Assembly (NCBI RefSeq): GCF_900156375.1
Contig: NZ_FTNK01000013.1
Location: 1 to 64,000 of the forward strand
Source: Paenibacillus macquariensis
GTDB taxonomy: Bacteria > Bacillota > Bacilli > Paenibacillales > Paenibacillaceae
Direction: 5' to 3'
Length of the DNA stretch: 64,000 nt
Made by a program: the position numbers and the translations under genes. Numbering within the stretch: the first letter of the stretch is position 1; each line of letters begins with the position of its first letter. Positions 15,882-24,479 of the stretch are shown here, in pieces. Under the pieces are notes generated by a model, which was not told where the DNA came from, ran no database searches, and worked only from the letters and a program-made list of their open reading frames with translations.

Positions 15882-16448
15882 TTATATTCCCGATATCAAT
15901 TCGCGCAGTTCTTTAAGAATAGCTGCACGGACATCGACTCCTTCTCCATATGCCTCAATCATTTGCGAACGTACAATAGCCATGTTCTCGGCATAGTCTG
16001 ATGCTTCACGATCTGGATTCTCTTGTTTGAATGAAATCATATACTCTTGAACATGTTTCGGACGAGGTCCCCAAGAGCCCAGCACATGTCCGCCTGTATC
16101 TACGAAGATAACCACAGGAACTGATCTTCCGCCGAGTGTAAGGAACTCGTCCATGACATCAAAGTTTTCTTCAAGAATTAATACTTCCGTAGGGATACCA
16201 GCAGTCTCTAACGCATGGAAGACCACAGGTATATTGCGCACTACATCTCCGCACCAATCTGCAGCAAGAATAAGTACACGAATATCATCACGATGATTCA
16301 AACTTCCGAAAAATTCACGTTCTGAAGTACTGTCCCATACGAATTCATCATAGTTAGATTGGAACGTCTCTTTATTCTTTTCCATACCATCCATAAACTG
16401 TTGAGGCGAAATACCCGTTCTAAGTTTGTCTGCTAAATTTGTTCTCAT
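15882..16448 (-). CDS. thioredoxin-like protein with a single active-site cysteine
   Basis: 188 aa. The thioredoxin-fold core lies at about residues 50-150. Its active-site position reads ADWCGDVVRN, so the usual CxxC is replaced by C-G-D-V and the resolving cysteine is missing. A cis-Pro-like GGRSVPVVIF follows. The family (Thioredoxin_9-like in my recollection) commonly shows WCGD.xRN. It may act as a monothiol redox or thiol-binding protein. It overlaps the upstream dedA gene by 4 bp. Confidence 0.75.
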   Translation of the reverse strand: MRTNLADKLRTGISPQQFMDGMEKNKETFQSNYDEFVWDSTSEREFFGSLNHRDDIRVLILAADWCGDVVRNIPVVFHALETAGIPTEVLILEENFDVMDEFLTLGGRSVPVVIFVDTGGHVLGSWGPRPKHVQEYMISFKQENPDREASDYAENMAIVRSQMIEAYGEGVDVRAAILKELRELISGI

Positions 16449-17059
16449 GAATTGATTCCTCTTTTCTTGGATTTAACCCATTTCATTAAGAAATACACAA
16501 TTAATAATGCAAGTGCAACTAAGAGAATTGGCGTAACATAAGGACCCGCCACTTCATCAATTGTCTCCCATTTCGCACCTAAATAATGCCCGAGATATAC
16601 AAACAAGAATGTCCATGGAATAACGGCTAGTGTCGTTAAGAGTGTGAATTTACCTAGATGCATACGAGACATTCCTGCTGGAATCGAAATCGCATGTCGA
16701 ACGATCGGAATAAACCGAGCTGTAAAAATCACGCCTGTGCCGTACTTATTAAACCATGCTTCTGAAGCGTCAATTTGTTTCTTATGAATAAAGATGTATT
16801 TACCATATCTCTCAAGTACAGGTCGACCGCCATAACGACCAATCCAGTACACGAATATTTGAGCTACCACTCCGCCAATGGTTCCAAATAATACTGCTCC
16901 AAAAAAATTAATATGTCCTGTAAAGACCAGATAACCACCATAGGCAAGTACAATTTCACTAGGGATGACTTCTACCATCAATCCAATCATAATTCCGAAA
17001 TAACCTAAACTTTGAATCCAATGAAATAGCTGATTAACAATTTCCGAAATGAACTCCAC
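16445..17059 (-). CDS. DedA family membrane protein
   Basis: 204 aa, four to five membrane helices. It carries the DedA/SNARE-associated motifs: EVIPSEIVLAYGGYL, GGVVAQIFVYWIGRYGGRPVLERYG and FTARFIPIVRHAISIPAGMSRM.....F. DedA proteins are proposed lipid flippases or scramblases for undecaprenyl phosphate or phosphatidylethanolamine, some with proton coupling. GTG start. It leads a three-gene operon with the thioredoxin-like and metallo-hydrolase genes. Confidence 0.88.
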   Translation of the reverse strand: MEFISEIVNQLFHWIQSLGYFGIMIGLMVEVIPSEIVLAYGGYLVFTGHINFFGAVLFGTIGGVVAQIFVYWIGRYGGRPVLERYGKYIFIHKKQIDASEAWFNKYGTGVIFTARFIPIVRHAISIPAGMSRMHLGKFTLLTTLAVIPWTFLFVYLGHYLGAKWETIDEVAGPYVTPILLVALALLIVYFLMKWVKSKKRGINS

Positions 17060-17230
17060 TCCGTCCCCTCTTTCATTAAGTATTCTGTATATAATGGTTA
17101 AAAACTCCTATTCCTAATTTCTATTCTAACATAGGAAAGGACATACCTTCTAGTTGAGCCCAATTAACAATTGAAGGGTGTCTTCCGTCTATCTATATGC
17201 ATACGTTGTGGATGAAAGGAGTGAGGATTT

Positions 17231-17545
17231 ATGCCCCCTAATCACACAGCGAAGAATACTAGACCCCTTCCTACTCCACGTGGCATACGTAGAGCCTGTA
17301 GCAAAGAACTATACCGTACCCTCAAACGGATGAAGACACATATTCCAGCTCCATTACTGAAGCAAGGTGAAGAATTATACTATCGGAAAGTAATCGGTAA
17401 GCTGATCTGGATTCACGAAAACAGTAGCAATCGTAAGTTACTATACCAGTGGTGGGAAAGTGACGTCAGTGAAGAACTTGCTACACTATGGGAAGTCGAT
17501 CAAGGGAAGCTGTGTCTTGCATTCCGTGATGCTTTTGGAGGCTAA
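17231..17545 (+). CDS. conserved hypothetical protein, basic
   Basis: 104 aa, soluble, with a strongly basic and proline-rich first third (residues 1-40) and a Trp-rich second half (LIWIHENSSNRKLLYQWWESDVSEELATLW). A good ribosome site (AAAGGAGTGAGG) precedes the ATG. I do not recognise the family. It converges with the O-antigen-ligase-like gene with only 10 bp between the two stops and no terminator hairpin between them. Confidence 0.6.
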   Translation: MPPNHTAKNTRPLPTPRGIRRACSKELYRTLKRMKTHIPAPLLKQGEELYYRKVIGKLIWIHENSSNRKLLYQWWESDVSEELATLWEVDQGKLCLAFRDAFGG

Positions 17546-17555
17546 TAGTTAGATG

Positions 17556-19628
17556 TCATGAATCGGGCAGCGATTGTGCCAACATATCCAGTTGACTGCC
17601 CCATTCCTCAGCCTCCTTAGTTAATAAGAATTTTCTATCATTATGTAGTTCTTCATCTTGTCTCGATAAATCTTTCACCATTTGTTTGTATTTATTGTAG
17701 TGGCTGACCCCTATTCGAATCAACCGATAGGATTCAATCTTATTTCCCATCGCCATTTGATCACGTGAAAGAGTCAGTAATTGCTCAAGACTGTAACTTT
17801 GTTTACCGACGTTATATGGATCTAAGAAATTACTTATAGACAACCACTTTATGAAAAGCTCACTTTCTCCCAGTTCTCCATAAGTGTAAGCTAACTTCCA
17901 TACAAGCCCAGGGTGTTGAGGAGCGTAGGACAAGCTCTTTGTTAGTACTCCTATCCCTTCTTCTGGTGAAGAAATACGGACCAATTGAAGTGCTGCATCT
18001 GTGTTCATCGGATTCCAAACCAAGGATGAACGAAGTAGCTTTCGGGAAATTTCTGAATCTTTAGACTGTAAAGCTTGTCTTTGTAGCGAACTACTCATCT
18101 CTGCGCGTAGGGATAAACCAGCCAAACTTATGGTTGTACATAACACCAGAACACAGATTACCTTATGCATGACCTGTTTTGAATGGTGTTGCGTAGCGAT
18201 AGATTCTACATTAATTACTTTAGAATGTTCAACGCGATTACGTTGAGAGAATCCCCATGCCGCTAACCAAAAAATAAGAATCCATACGAGACCAAAACTC
18301 CAATCAAAATCTACCGCTGCATGTAGAACCAACACCAAATATGGGGGCACTAGCACACGATATTGCTTATACAATATCCATCCGATGCCAATCAACATGA
18401 ACACCACGATCACAAAACCAACAATTCCGGTATTCAACAGCATATCGAGATATCCACTGTGAACTTCACTTCCTACATAAGGCTGCGATTGTATCTTAGG
18501 ATATGACATTCGCCAAGTAGACCCACCTTGTCCCAACCATGGTGCTTGTTGTATTAACCTCCACGCATCTCGATAAATGATCCAACGAGCGGATACCGTA
18601 CCATAATTAGCTGTTATCCGATCTACCACCGTGAACCAGACCGTGATACAACTCGCGGTCCATAAGCCCACCGCAAACAACATTGTTGTGAGGCTACGAA
18701 TTTGGAGGTGGTGGCGGCTTTGGTACAGCCGCCACAGCCCTAGGCCGGCTATGCTGCTGCCGGCCCAAAGCCCAGCCAGCCATAGCAGGCTGGGCCAAGG
18801 AACTGGAGCCAGCTGCACCTCTGCCAGCTGGCGGTACAGCAAAGCCGCGCCTAAGCATGGCGCGGCGGCAAGCACGAGCGGCGGCGTAAGCCTCCGCCGC
18901 TCAAGCACTAAACCTGCGGCCGAGGCCACGCCGGCCGCAAGCCAAGCGCCGCGCGACTCGCTGAGGAGCAGCGCGGCGGCATAAGGTGCTACCGGCAGGA
19001 TGCCAAGTAGCACCTGCCATGTAGAGGGCCGCTTCTGCATAAGCGGCGCTAGCGCGAATAGCCGCTCCAGTAGGAAAGCGGCCATGATTGCGCCGAATGT
19101 GTTGGGATACTGTAGCATCCCTGCTAGTCTTGCACCTGTGGCACTTATGCCGGGGTTCAACGTATACACGATATTATGAGGGATATTCACAAGCCCATAG
19201 ATATCAAAGATTGCACTTAATGAAAGGAATAACCCCATACCATGCCATCCTATCTTTAGAAAAGTTCTCCCCTCTTTCTTACATCCAACATAATATGCCA
19301 TTACGGCAACCGTCCCATAACAACCCCATCTCAAGAACTCAACGAAAGTTCCCTGAGCTGATAGAGGTTGAGAGAATCCGTGTATCCCATAGAGTATCAT
19401 CAGAAGAAAAGGACAAGTAAGTACGAGTATATCGGGAAGTACAGTTACCCTCTCCCAAACCCTATAGCTCCGAATCAGAACCGAGAATCCTAACACAAGA
19501 GAGATCATGCTGACTCCAAGCACGATGGGATATAGATCTGATGCAAAAAAAATACCTGTCTGAAAGCAGCAAATAGCCCCCATAGCAAGCAATCCCATAG
19601 CAGATAGTTTCCACTCCCAATTCTTCAT
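17556..19628 (-). CDS. O-antigen ligase/polymerase-like membrane protein with TPR-like tail
   Basis: 690 aa. About 12 membrane helices occupy residues 1-480. A Wzy_C-type motif (GQGGSTWR....PKIQSQPYVGSEVHSGYLDMLLNTGIVG) lies at about 365-405 and contains the conserved HSGYLDMLLNTG. The soluble C-terminus (about 510-690) has helical TPR-like character. Such proteins join or polymerise lipid-linked glycans; in Gram-positives the acceptor may be an exopolysaccharide or glycoprotein. Residues about 187-306 are encoded by a GC-rich tract densely packed with perfect hairpins (18711-19066), unlike the rest of the gene. No polysaccharide cluster surrounds it. Confidence 0.8.
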   Translation of the reverse strand: MKNWEWKLSAMGLLAMGAICCFQTGIFFASDLYPIVLGVSMISLVLGFSVLIRSYRVWERVTVLPDILVLTCPFLLMILYGIHGFSQPLSAQGTFVEFLRWGCYGTVAVMAYYVGCKKEGRTFLKIGWHGMGLFLSLSAIFDIYGLVNIPHNIVYTLNPGISATGARLAGMLQYPNTFGAIMAAFLLERLFALAPLMQKRPSTWQVLLGILPVAPYAAALLLSESRGAWLAAGVASAAGLVLERRRLTPPLVLAAAPCLGAALLYRQLAEVQLAPVPWPSLLWLAGLWAGSSIAGLGLWRLYQSRHHLQIRSLTTMLFAVGLWTASCITVWFTVVDRITANYGTVSARWIIYRDAWRLIQQAPWLGQGGSTWRMSYPKIQSQPYVGSEVHSGYLDMLLNTGIVGFVIVVFMLIGIGWILYKQYRVLVPPYLVLVLHAAVDFDWSFGLVWILIFWLAAWGFSQRNRVEHSKVINVESIATQHHSKQVMHKVICVLVLCTTISLAGLSLRAEMSSSLQRQALQSKDSEISRKLLRSSLVWNPMNTDAALQLVRISSPEEGIGVLTKSLSYAPQHPGLVWKLAYTYGELGESELFIKWLSISNFLDPYNVGKQSYSLEQLLTLSRDQMAMGNKIESYRLIRIGVSHYNKYKQMVKDLSRQDEELHNDRKFLLTKEAEEWGSQLDMLAQSLPDS
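18711..19066. repeat. GC-rich tract tiled with consecutive perfect hairpins inside a coding region
   Basis: Successive perfect inverted repeats, one every 30-40 bp: 18711-18735 (8 bp), 18743-18765 (7), 18770-18795 (8), 18808-18832 (8), 18844-18866 (8), 18876-18902 (9), 18915-18939 (8), 18947-18978 (8), 18984-19015 (8), 19028-19047 (7), plus a 6-bp one overlapping the last (19042-19066). Loops are 6-16 nt. Each stem has its own sequence, for example GTGGCGGC/GCCGCCAC and CGCCGCGC/GCGCGGCG. GC content is visibly far above the flanks. The reading frame stays open through all of it. Confidence 0.85.
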
Positions 19629-19665
19629 ACGATATACCCGCTTTCATCATTTCCTTATATCTACA

Positions 19666-19691
19666 CAAAAAGCCGCCCAGCGCGGGCGGCT
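19666..19691 (-). terminator. terminator after the methyltransferase gene
   Basis: Minus-strand AGCCGCCC / GGGCGGCT stem followed by TTTTTG, between the methyltransferase stop and the O-antigen-ligase-like start. Confidence 0.8.
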
Positions 19692-19796
19692 CCTTCTCTA
19701 TTATATGAAAATAGGGTAATCATTATACTTACTTCATTCTAATGCCTATTAGAAGACGATATAGATTGAAATATAGTTCATGCTCACAAGTTCAAT

Positions 19797-20960
19797 CTAT
19801 TTAGGTAGAAGATCTGCACAGACCTTTTCTAAATAAGGAGATATATGAAGAAAGTCACGGAAATCCGTGTATTCCTTCCATAACTGAGCACGATCCCCAC
19901 TATCTCCTTTTACGGCACGAATGAGGATATTCTTCGGTGTATGTTCCATATCAATAAATTCTAAAAGTTGCGTGCGATAACCCATCAGATCTAGCAACTT
20001 CGCTCGTACGCCATCTGTCGCTAATGCAGAGAATCGTTCTTTCAATATTCCATGTGATAGAAGTGGATCTAATAGTGGGTTCTTCACTTGAGTGAATACT
20101 TCATGTTGGCAACACGGTACGGATAATATTACAGAGGCATCCCAACGAACAGCCTTCTCAAGCGCCGCATCTGTTGCTGTATCACAAGCATGAAGCGTGA
20201 CGACCATATCCACTTTTTCCAGTTCATTATAGTCAGCAATGTCTCCAACGAGGAAATTCAGATTGTTATATGCAAGCTTGCTAGCAAGCAGATTACAATG
20301 TTCTATAACATCCGCCTTCAGGTCAAGTCCAACTACATTCAACGTTCTTCGTTCCTGAATAGCTAGGTAATGATACAGGGCAAATGTTAAATAGGATTTA
20401 CCACAGCCGAAATCTACAATCGTTAATGGACGATCTTCTGGCAAGCTAGGAAGGACATCCTCGACCATTTCTAAAAAGCGATTTATTTGTTTGAACTTAT
20501 CATATTTGCGGGCTAACACTTTGCCATCTTCGTTCATAATTCCGAGTTCTACTAAAAAAGGAATCGGTTGTCCCTCTTCAAGAACGTACTGCTTCTTACG
20601 ATTATGAGACAAATCAACTTCACTCTTAGAAGGGGATTTGGTCAAGATCGATACTTTGAACTTCTTACTGATTAGTATTTGATAATCAGCTTCAGATGTA
20701 CAGATAATACCTTGACGAAAAGTCTGCTCAAAAAGCTCTTCAAGTAGCGTTATAGCTTCTTCTTCTGTAGCATTTTTGTGGACAACCTTGTTACTGTAGT
20801 AATAAGCAAATTGGTAATGAAGTACTTTTTTCAACTCTACCGGTTTAATCTGTACTTTGGTATATGAAATGCCTTCTTTCTTACGAAGTTGGCTTATCGT
20901 GGCCGTAATCATAGAAGAGTCGTTAATCACCTGGGAAATAAGTTTGCGTAAGGATTCCAA
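19797..20960 (-). CDS. class I SAM-dependent methyltransferase (Methyltransf_32-like)
   Basis: 387 aa. The SAM-binding motif I VDFGCGKSYLTFALYHYL lies at about residues 185-202. VVGLDLK and VVTLHACDTATD follow, and VPCCQHE at about 280. The last motif is characteristic of the Methyltransf_32 group, which includes eukaryotic RRNAD1/METTL25-like proteins. The substrate is unknown, perhaps RNA. The proposed TTG start has a weak ribosome site, so the true N-terminus is uncertain. The N-terminal 130 residues carry no known domain. Confidence 0.75.
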   Translation of the reverse strand: MESLRKLISQVINDSSMITATISQLRKKEGISYTKVQIKPVELKKVLHYQFAYYYSNKVVHKNATEEEAITLLEELFEQTFRQGIICTSEADYQILISKKFKVSILTKSPSKSEVDLSHNRKKQYVLEEGQPIPFLVELGIMNEDGKVLARKYDKFKQINRFLEMVEDVLPSLPEDRPLTIVDFGCGKSYLTFALYHYLAIQERRTLNVVGLDLKADVIEHCNLLASKLAYNNLNFLVGDIADYNELEKVDMVVTLHACDTATDAALEKAVRWDASVILSVPCCQHEVFTQVKNPLLDPLLSHGILKERFSALATDGVRAKLLDLMGYRTQLLEFIDMEHTPKNILIRAVKGDSGDRAQLWKEYTDFRDFLHISPYLEKVCADLLPK

Positions 20961-21035
20961 AAGAGTACATCTCGCTTTCTAAAAGTTGTCTTATCCGTTA
21001 CCATAACATATTCGGTTGACTCCTCCAAATCATTA

Positions 21036-21686
21036 TTACTGGAATCTTCGCTGCATTTCAAATAACCCTTCCATAACTTCCACCCGTGGAAGTCTGCCTT
21101 GCTCCAATCTTTCATCATCTTGAGCCTTAAGACGATTGTAGAAAGATATTCCCTCAGTTGGATCTATTCCATCCTGTTCTAACAGACGAAACAAAGCATT
21201 CTCGGCTTCAGCATACTGACCATTACCCTCTTGATAATGAAACAACAAGGTTTCCGTTTTCGGAGGAAGACGGTAGTCCTTGAGCTGATTCAAGAGATTA
21301 TCAACTTGTTCGGTAAGCTTAATCAACTCTTTATTCGCACCATGAATATCCGCCACCAAATATAGATGTAATGATTTCATAAATCGTGTCAAACCTTCAT
21401 CTGTTTGACCAGAATCCATATATATCTTACCCTCTTCATTTAGCAGATACGCTGCACCCTGCAACTTATCGGATTCGACCGTCCCACCAAAACGAAACAT
21501 ATCCGTGATCTCTTCTGGTGGTAATGAATTCAACAGCCGAGAATTCAAGGGATACTCCTTACTAAGTAATTCATCTATTTCCCAAAGAGCCTCTGTATAT
21601 TTGCGTTCTTTTTTTAATTCAAACACTTTGGAGATCATTTGGGTCATTTCCTCAACCATCCTGAGAATGTAATCTTTACGAAACAT
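21036..21686 (-). CDS. DUF6483-like hypothetical protein
   Basis: 216 aa, predicted all-helical and soluble, with TPR-like spacing (ELKKERKYTEALWEIDELL; EEGKIYMDSGQTDEGLTRFMKSLHLYL; YQEGNGQYAEAENALFRLLEQDG). I place it with DUF6483 from memory. A strong AAAGGAGGG site precedes its ATG. It lies 75 bp upstream of the methyltransferase gene and is probably co-transcribed. Function unknown; likely a protein-protein scaffold. Confidence 0.6.
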   Translation of the reverse strand: MFRKDYILRMVEEMTQMISKVFELKKERKYTEALWEIDELLSKEYPLNSRLLNSLPPEEITDMFRFGGTVESDKLQGAAYLLNEEGKIYMDSGQTDEGLTRFMKSLHLYLVADIHGANKELIKLTEQVDNLLNQLKDYRLPPKTETLLFHYQEGNGQYAEAENALFRLLEQDGIDPTEGISFYNRLKAQDDERLEQGRLPRVEVMEGLFEMQRRFQ

Positions 21687-21835
21687 ATGTACCCTCCTTT
21701 AAATCTCCCATTTTCAAAACCTTTTCTCTACCGCCTTTAATTGTAAGTCATTCCCACAAGCAATACCAGCAACCCTTTTTCCGAGTTACCTCTGTGGTTG
21801 ACGTGAATCACTCCTCTTGAAATATCTCGCCACAC

Positions 21836-21864
21836 AAAAAACCGAAGGCACAATCACCTCCGGC
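21836..21864 (-). terminator. terminator after the alpha/beta hydrolase gene
   Basis: Minus-strand CCGGAGG / CCTTCGG stem (one G-U pair) with TTTTTTGTG following. It separates the hydrolase from the DUF6483-like gene. Confidence 0.75.
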
Positions 21865-21890
21865 TAATCTATGATTTATTGTATTGAGAA

Positions 21891-22685
21891 CTAAATAGAT
21901 TGAACCTGATCTAAAAAAGTAATAATCGTCGCAGCTAACCGATCCGGTGCTTCCAACATACTCATATGTCCTACACCTGCAATCGTAACTTGAGTCACAT
22001 TCGGTTGGTCGACGGTAAAGGTCTTCTCTTGAGAGATAATCCCATCCTCTTCTCCCGCAACAAGTAATACTGGAAGAACCGATGCCGATAATACATCACG
22101 ACGATCCGGACGTTCACGCATCGCCATTGCAGATCCACAAGCCCCCTGTGGAGGTGTTTTATATCCAATTTCTTTAGCTAAATTTATCCATTCCGGATGA
22201 TCACCTACATGGTCTGGAGCAAAGAGCGTTGGAATCATGTTGTCGACAAACGGCGTGATCCCATTCGCCTGAATGTTACTAACTGCAAGTAGACGCTTCT
22301 CCTTCGTCTCTTCACTGTCAGGGAAAGCTGTAGAGTGAATGAGTCCGAATCCATTCAGTCGATTTGCATAGCGTTGGACTACTGAAAGTGTGATATATCC
22401 TCCTAATGAATGACCTAAGAGCGTCACTTTGGGAAGTTCTAATACATCCAACAGTTGAATAACGTCATCAGCCATTTGTTCAATCGTATATGCACCCATT
22501 GGGGCATCCGACAATCCATGACCTCGAAGATCCGGTACTATACAACGATAACGATCTGATAATAAGGGAACAACTTGATCCCAATATTCTGAACTACCAC
22601 AAAATCCATGTAGAAGTACTAGAGGTTCGCCTTGCCCTTGATCCTTATAACTAATAGTATTTCCATCGCATATTACTTTTTCCAT
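21891..22685 (-). CDS. alpha/beta hydrolase
   Basis: 264 aa from the ATG at 22685, which has AAGGA six bases upstream; a TTG two codons earlier touches the ribosome site and is unlikely. Oxyanion motif HGFCGSSEYW (about 27-36), nucleophile elbow GHSLGG (Ser at about 96), acid in GEEDGIIS (about 216) and His in GVGHMSMLE (about 242). The triad is complete. It resembles MenH/RsbQ-size hydrolases (about 265-270 aa), but no specific substrate can be assigned. Confidence 0.88.
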   Translation of the reverse strand: MEKVICDGNTISYKDQGQGEPLVLLHGFCGSSEYWDQVVPLLSDRYRCIVPDLRGHGLSDAPMGAYTIEQMADDVIQLLDVLELPKVTLLGHSLGGYITLSVVQRYANRLNGFGLIHSTAFPDSEETKEKRLLAVSNIQANGITPFVDNMIPTLFAPDHVGDHPEWINLAKEIGYKTPPQGACGSAMAMRERPDRRDVLSASVLPVLLVAGEEDGIISQEKTFTVDQPNVTQVTIAGVGHMSMLEAPDRLAATIITFLDQVQSI

Positions 22686-22872
22686 AATCAATCCTTCTCT
22701 CTCTGCGTATCTTCATCTAATAAGTATTATTAATCAAATCACACGATCTTGAAACCTTTTAATAAAGATTTCTTTATTATAGAACCTTTAGCAATAGAAC
22801 ATGGTAGTGAGCATATGAGACATGTTACAATATAAGAAGCATATTTTTTATATAGAGAGGATGGTCCATCTA

Positions 22873-23100
22873 ATGGATTTATCAAATAAAACGCCCGAGA
22901 ACATCGAATATATGATTGAAGAGATTAAAACAAAATTAAGAATGGCAAGTGGAGCAGCTATGCAATCTTCTGCCTTTTCAGTAGAGCAGTATGAAGACAT
23001 TCAAGATATCTATGAATTAGTTATGAAAAAGAATAACCTTAGCATTTCGGAAGTGGAGTCTCTTGTGTTGGAACTCGGACGTTTACGCCGTCAAGCCTAA
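22873..23100 (+). CDS. yfkK: DUF1128/UPF0435 protein, YfkK family
   Basis: 75 aa from the ATG at 22873 (MDLSNKTPENIEYM). The body Y.VEEIK.KL......A.....E..EDI.DIYE.VMK...S.SE.E.L..ELG.LR matches B. subtilis YfkK as recalled. GAGAGG lies 12 bases upstream, a rather long spacing. In-frame starts further upstream are poorly supported. Small helical cytosolic protein of unknown function, followed by a very long terminator-like hairpin. Confidence 0.85.
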   Translation: MDLSNKTPENIEYMIEEIKTKLRMASGAAMQSSAFSVEQYEDIQDIYELVMKKNNLSISEVESLVLELGRLRRQA

Positions 23101-23110
23101 AGATTACATA

Positions 23111-23162
23111 AGAAGGAGGGTATGCTTAACCATCAAATAATGGTTAAGCATACCCTCCTTCT
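23111..23162. terminator. long perfect hairpin between converging genes
   Basis: Perfect 23-bp stem (23111-23133 / 23140-23162) with a 6-nt loop, between the yfkK-like gene and the convergent pirin gene. T-tracts are short (TTCTTTAT on plus), so it probably terminates both ways but is stronger than required. Confidence 0.8.
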
Positions 23163-23189
23163 TTCTTTATATTGTAGCAATCAACCGTT

Positions 23190-23924
23190 CTAGGGAAGAT
23201 CCACAAGTATAAATTCTGATTTCCCTTCACTACTACTTCCTTTAATATTCAAATTACATGCCTTGTGAATTCGCGCCGCATCTCCAGGCTCTAAATGAAA
23301 GGTTCCTTCATCACATTGAATCTCCAAATGTCCGGAAATAAGGAATAAGTGTGTTCTCCTATCTTCTTTTTGTGGAAAAATAAGTTCTTTTCCTGTCTCA
23401 AGACTAGGTAAGTAAATCGTTACATCTTGTTGTATAGACAAAGGAGAGTGATCTTCTGTCTGTAATTCTTTTTGTCCAACCACAACAGGTTGCCATTGAT
23501 TTGTCATCATCTCTTTAGGGAAACTTCTATACGCCCATCTTGGTTCCAAATTTGGACTAGACGGCAGGAACCACATTTGCAAGAAACGAACAGGATCTGT
23601 CGTCGAGGGATTGGTCTCCGCGTGTTGTAATCCTGTTCCTGCACTCATCACCTGCACAGTACCTGCTTCTAATATGTGTTGGTTGCCCATGTCGTCCTCA
23701 TGTTGGAGCTCCCCCGAGATGACATAACTTACAATTTCCAGATCATGGTGTGGGTGTTTGTTAAAGCCTTCCTGTGGTTGTAACTGATTATCATTATGGG
23801 CAAGTAGACAACCAAAGTGGGAATTACTCGGATCTTCATAGTCCGCAAAGGAAAAGCTAAACTCGCTATGAATCCACTCTTTCTCCGAAGTATGACGTTC
23901 CGCTGAAGTTACGATTTTAATCAT
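23190..23924 (-). CDS. pirin family protein
   Basis: 244 aa from the ATG at 23924, eight bases after GGAGG; an ATG further upstream contains the ribosome site itself. Bicupin. The N-terminal metal site is formed by HPHHD (about 57-61) and HAE (about 101-103). Pirins and YhhW-type homologues can show quercetin 2,3-dioxygenase activity, but most have no known substrate. A candidate SigB-type promoter lies upstream, which would make it a stress gene. Confidence 0.9.
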   Translation of the reverse strand: MIKIVTSAERHTSEKEWIHSEFSFSFADYEDPSNSHFGCLLAHNDNQLQPQEGFNKHPHHDLEIVSYVISGELQHEDDMGNQHILEAGTVQVMSAGTGLQHAETNPSTTDPVRFLQMWFLPSSPNLEPRWAYRSFPKEMMTNQWQPVVVGQKELQTEDHSPLSIQQDVTIYLPSLETGKELIFPQKEDRRTHLFLISGHLEIQCDEGTFHLEPGDAARIHKACNLNIKGSSSEGKSEFILVDLP

Positions 23925-23979
23925 TACATACACCTCCATAGTGTGAATAGGTTAATGGTTTGAATTTGATAACCAATAC

Positions 23980-24005
23980 TTACCCGCAGCTATATTACTT
24001 CAATC
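23980..24005 (-). promoter_or_regulatory. tentative SigB-type promoter for the pirin gene
   Basis: Minus-strand GATTGA (24000-24005), 14-bp spacer, GGGTAA (23980-23985). The -10 fits SigB (GGGTAT-like) in 5 of 6 positions and the -35 (GTTTAA) in 4 of 6. Listed because the spacing equals that of the better SigB sites in this window. Confidence 0.35.
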
Positions 24006-24170
24006 ATTCCTTAAATGTTGTAAGAATAACTTCCTATAGATGTATCCTTTATGCTCCTTGAACAAAGCTACCGTAACATTCTTCCTTGTTTCATCCACCC
24101 TTTTGTAGTTTAAATACCAAGTAAGCAAGACGACAACATCATAACAATCAATACTAAGGAGGTCATTCTT

Positions 24171-24428
24171 ATGTGGGGTTTAATTATTAGTATAGTTATG
24201 GCAATTATTATCGGATTTATCGGCGATGCGCTGGTAGGTAATAAAATGCCAGGAGGCATAATAGGATCTATGATCGCTGGTTTCGTAGGAGCATGGATCG
24301 GAGCTTCGTTGCTCGGTAGTTTTGGTCCACAAATTGGTGGTTTTGCAGTCGCACCCGCTATTTTGGGAACAGCCATCTTTGTCTTCCTGCTAGGTTTACT
24401 CAGCCGTTTATTCCGACGCGCTTCCTAA
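24171..24428 (+). CDS. GlsB/YeaQ/YmgE family membrane protein
   Basis: 85 aa, three hydrophobic segments with Gly-rich packing: IIIGFIGDALVGNKMPGGIIGSMIAGFVGAWIG is the transglycosylase-associated (YeaQ/YmgE) signature. Homologues are general-stress membrane proteins of unknown mechanism. Strong AAGGAGG site seven bases before ATG. A YtxH-like gene follows after 51 bp, so they probably form one unit. Confidence 0.88.
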   Translation: MWGLIISIVMAIIIGFIGDALVGNKMPGGIIGSMIAGFVGAWIGASLLGSFGPQIGGFAVAPAILGTAIFVFLLGLLSRLFRRAS

Positions 24429-24479
24429 TTCTAGGATATACTTAATTCTAATACAAATATAACTGAGGAGTGATTTAGT

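Noticed and set aside
18631..18984. 117-codon plus-strand frame inside the GC-rich tract
   Set aside because: It is antisense to the membrane-protein frame, has Ala/Ser/Arg-rich content expected from high GC and no ribosome site.
24110..24160. SigB promoter for the YeaQ-like gene
   Set aside because: GTTTCA and GTTTAA both occur, but no GGGTAT-like -10 lies at 12-15 bp from either.
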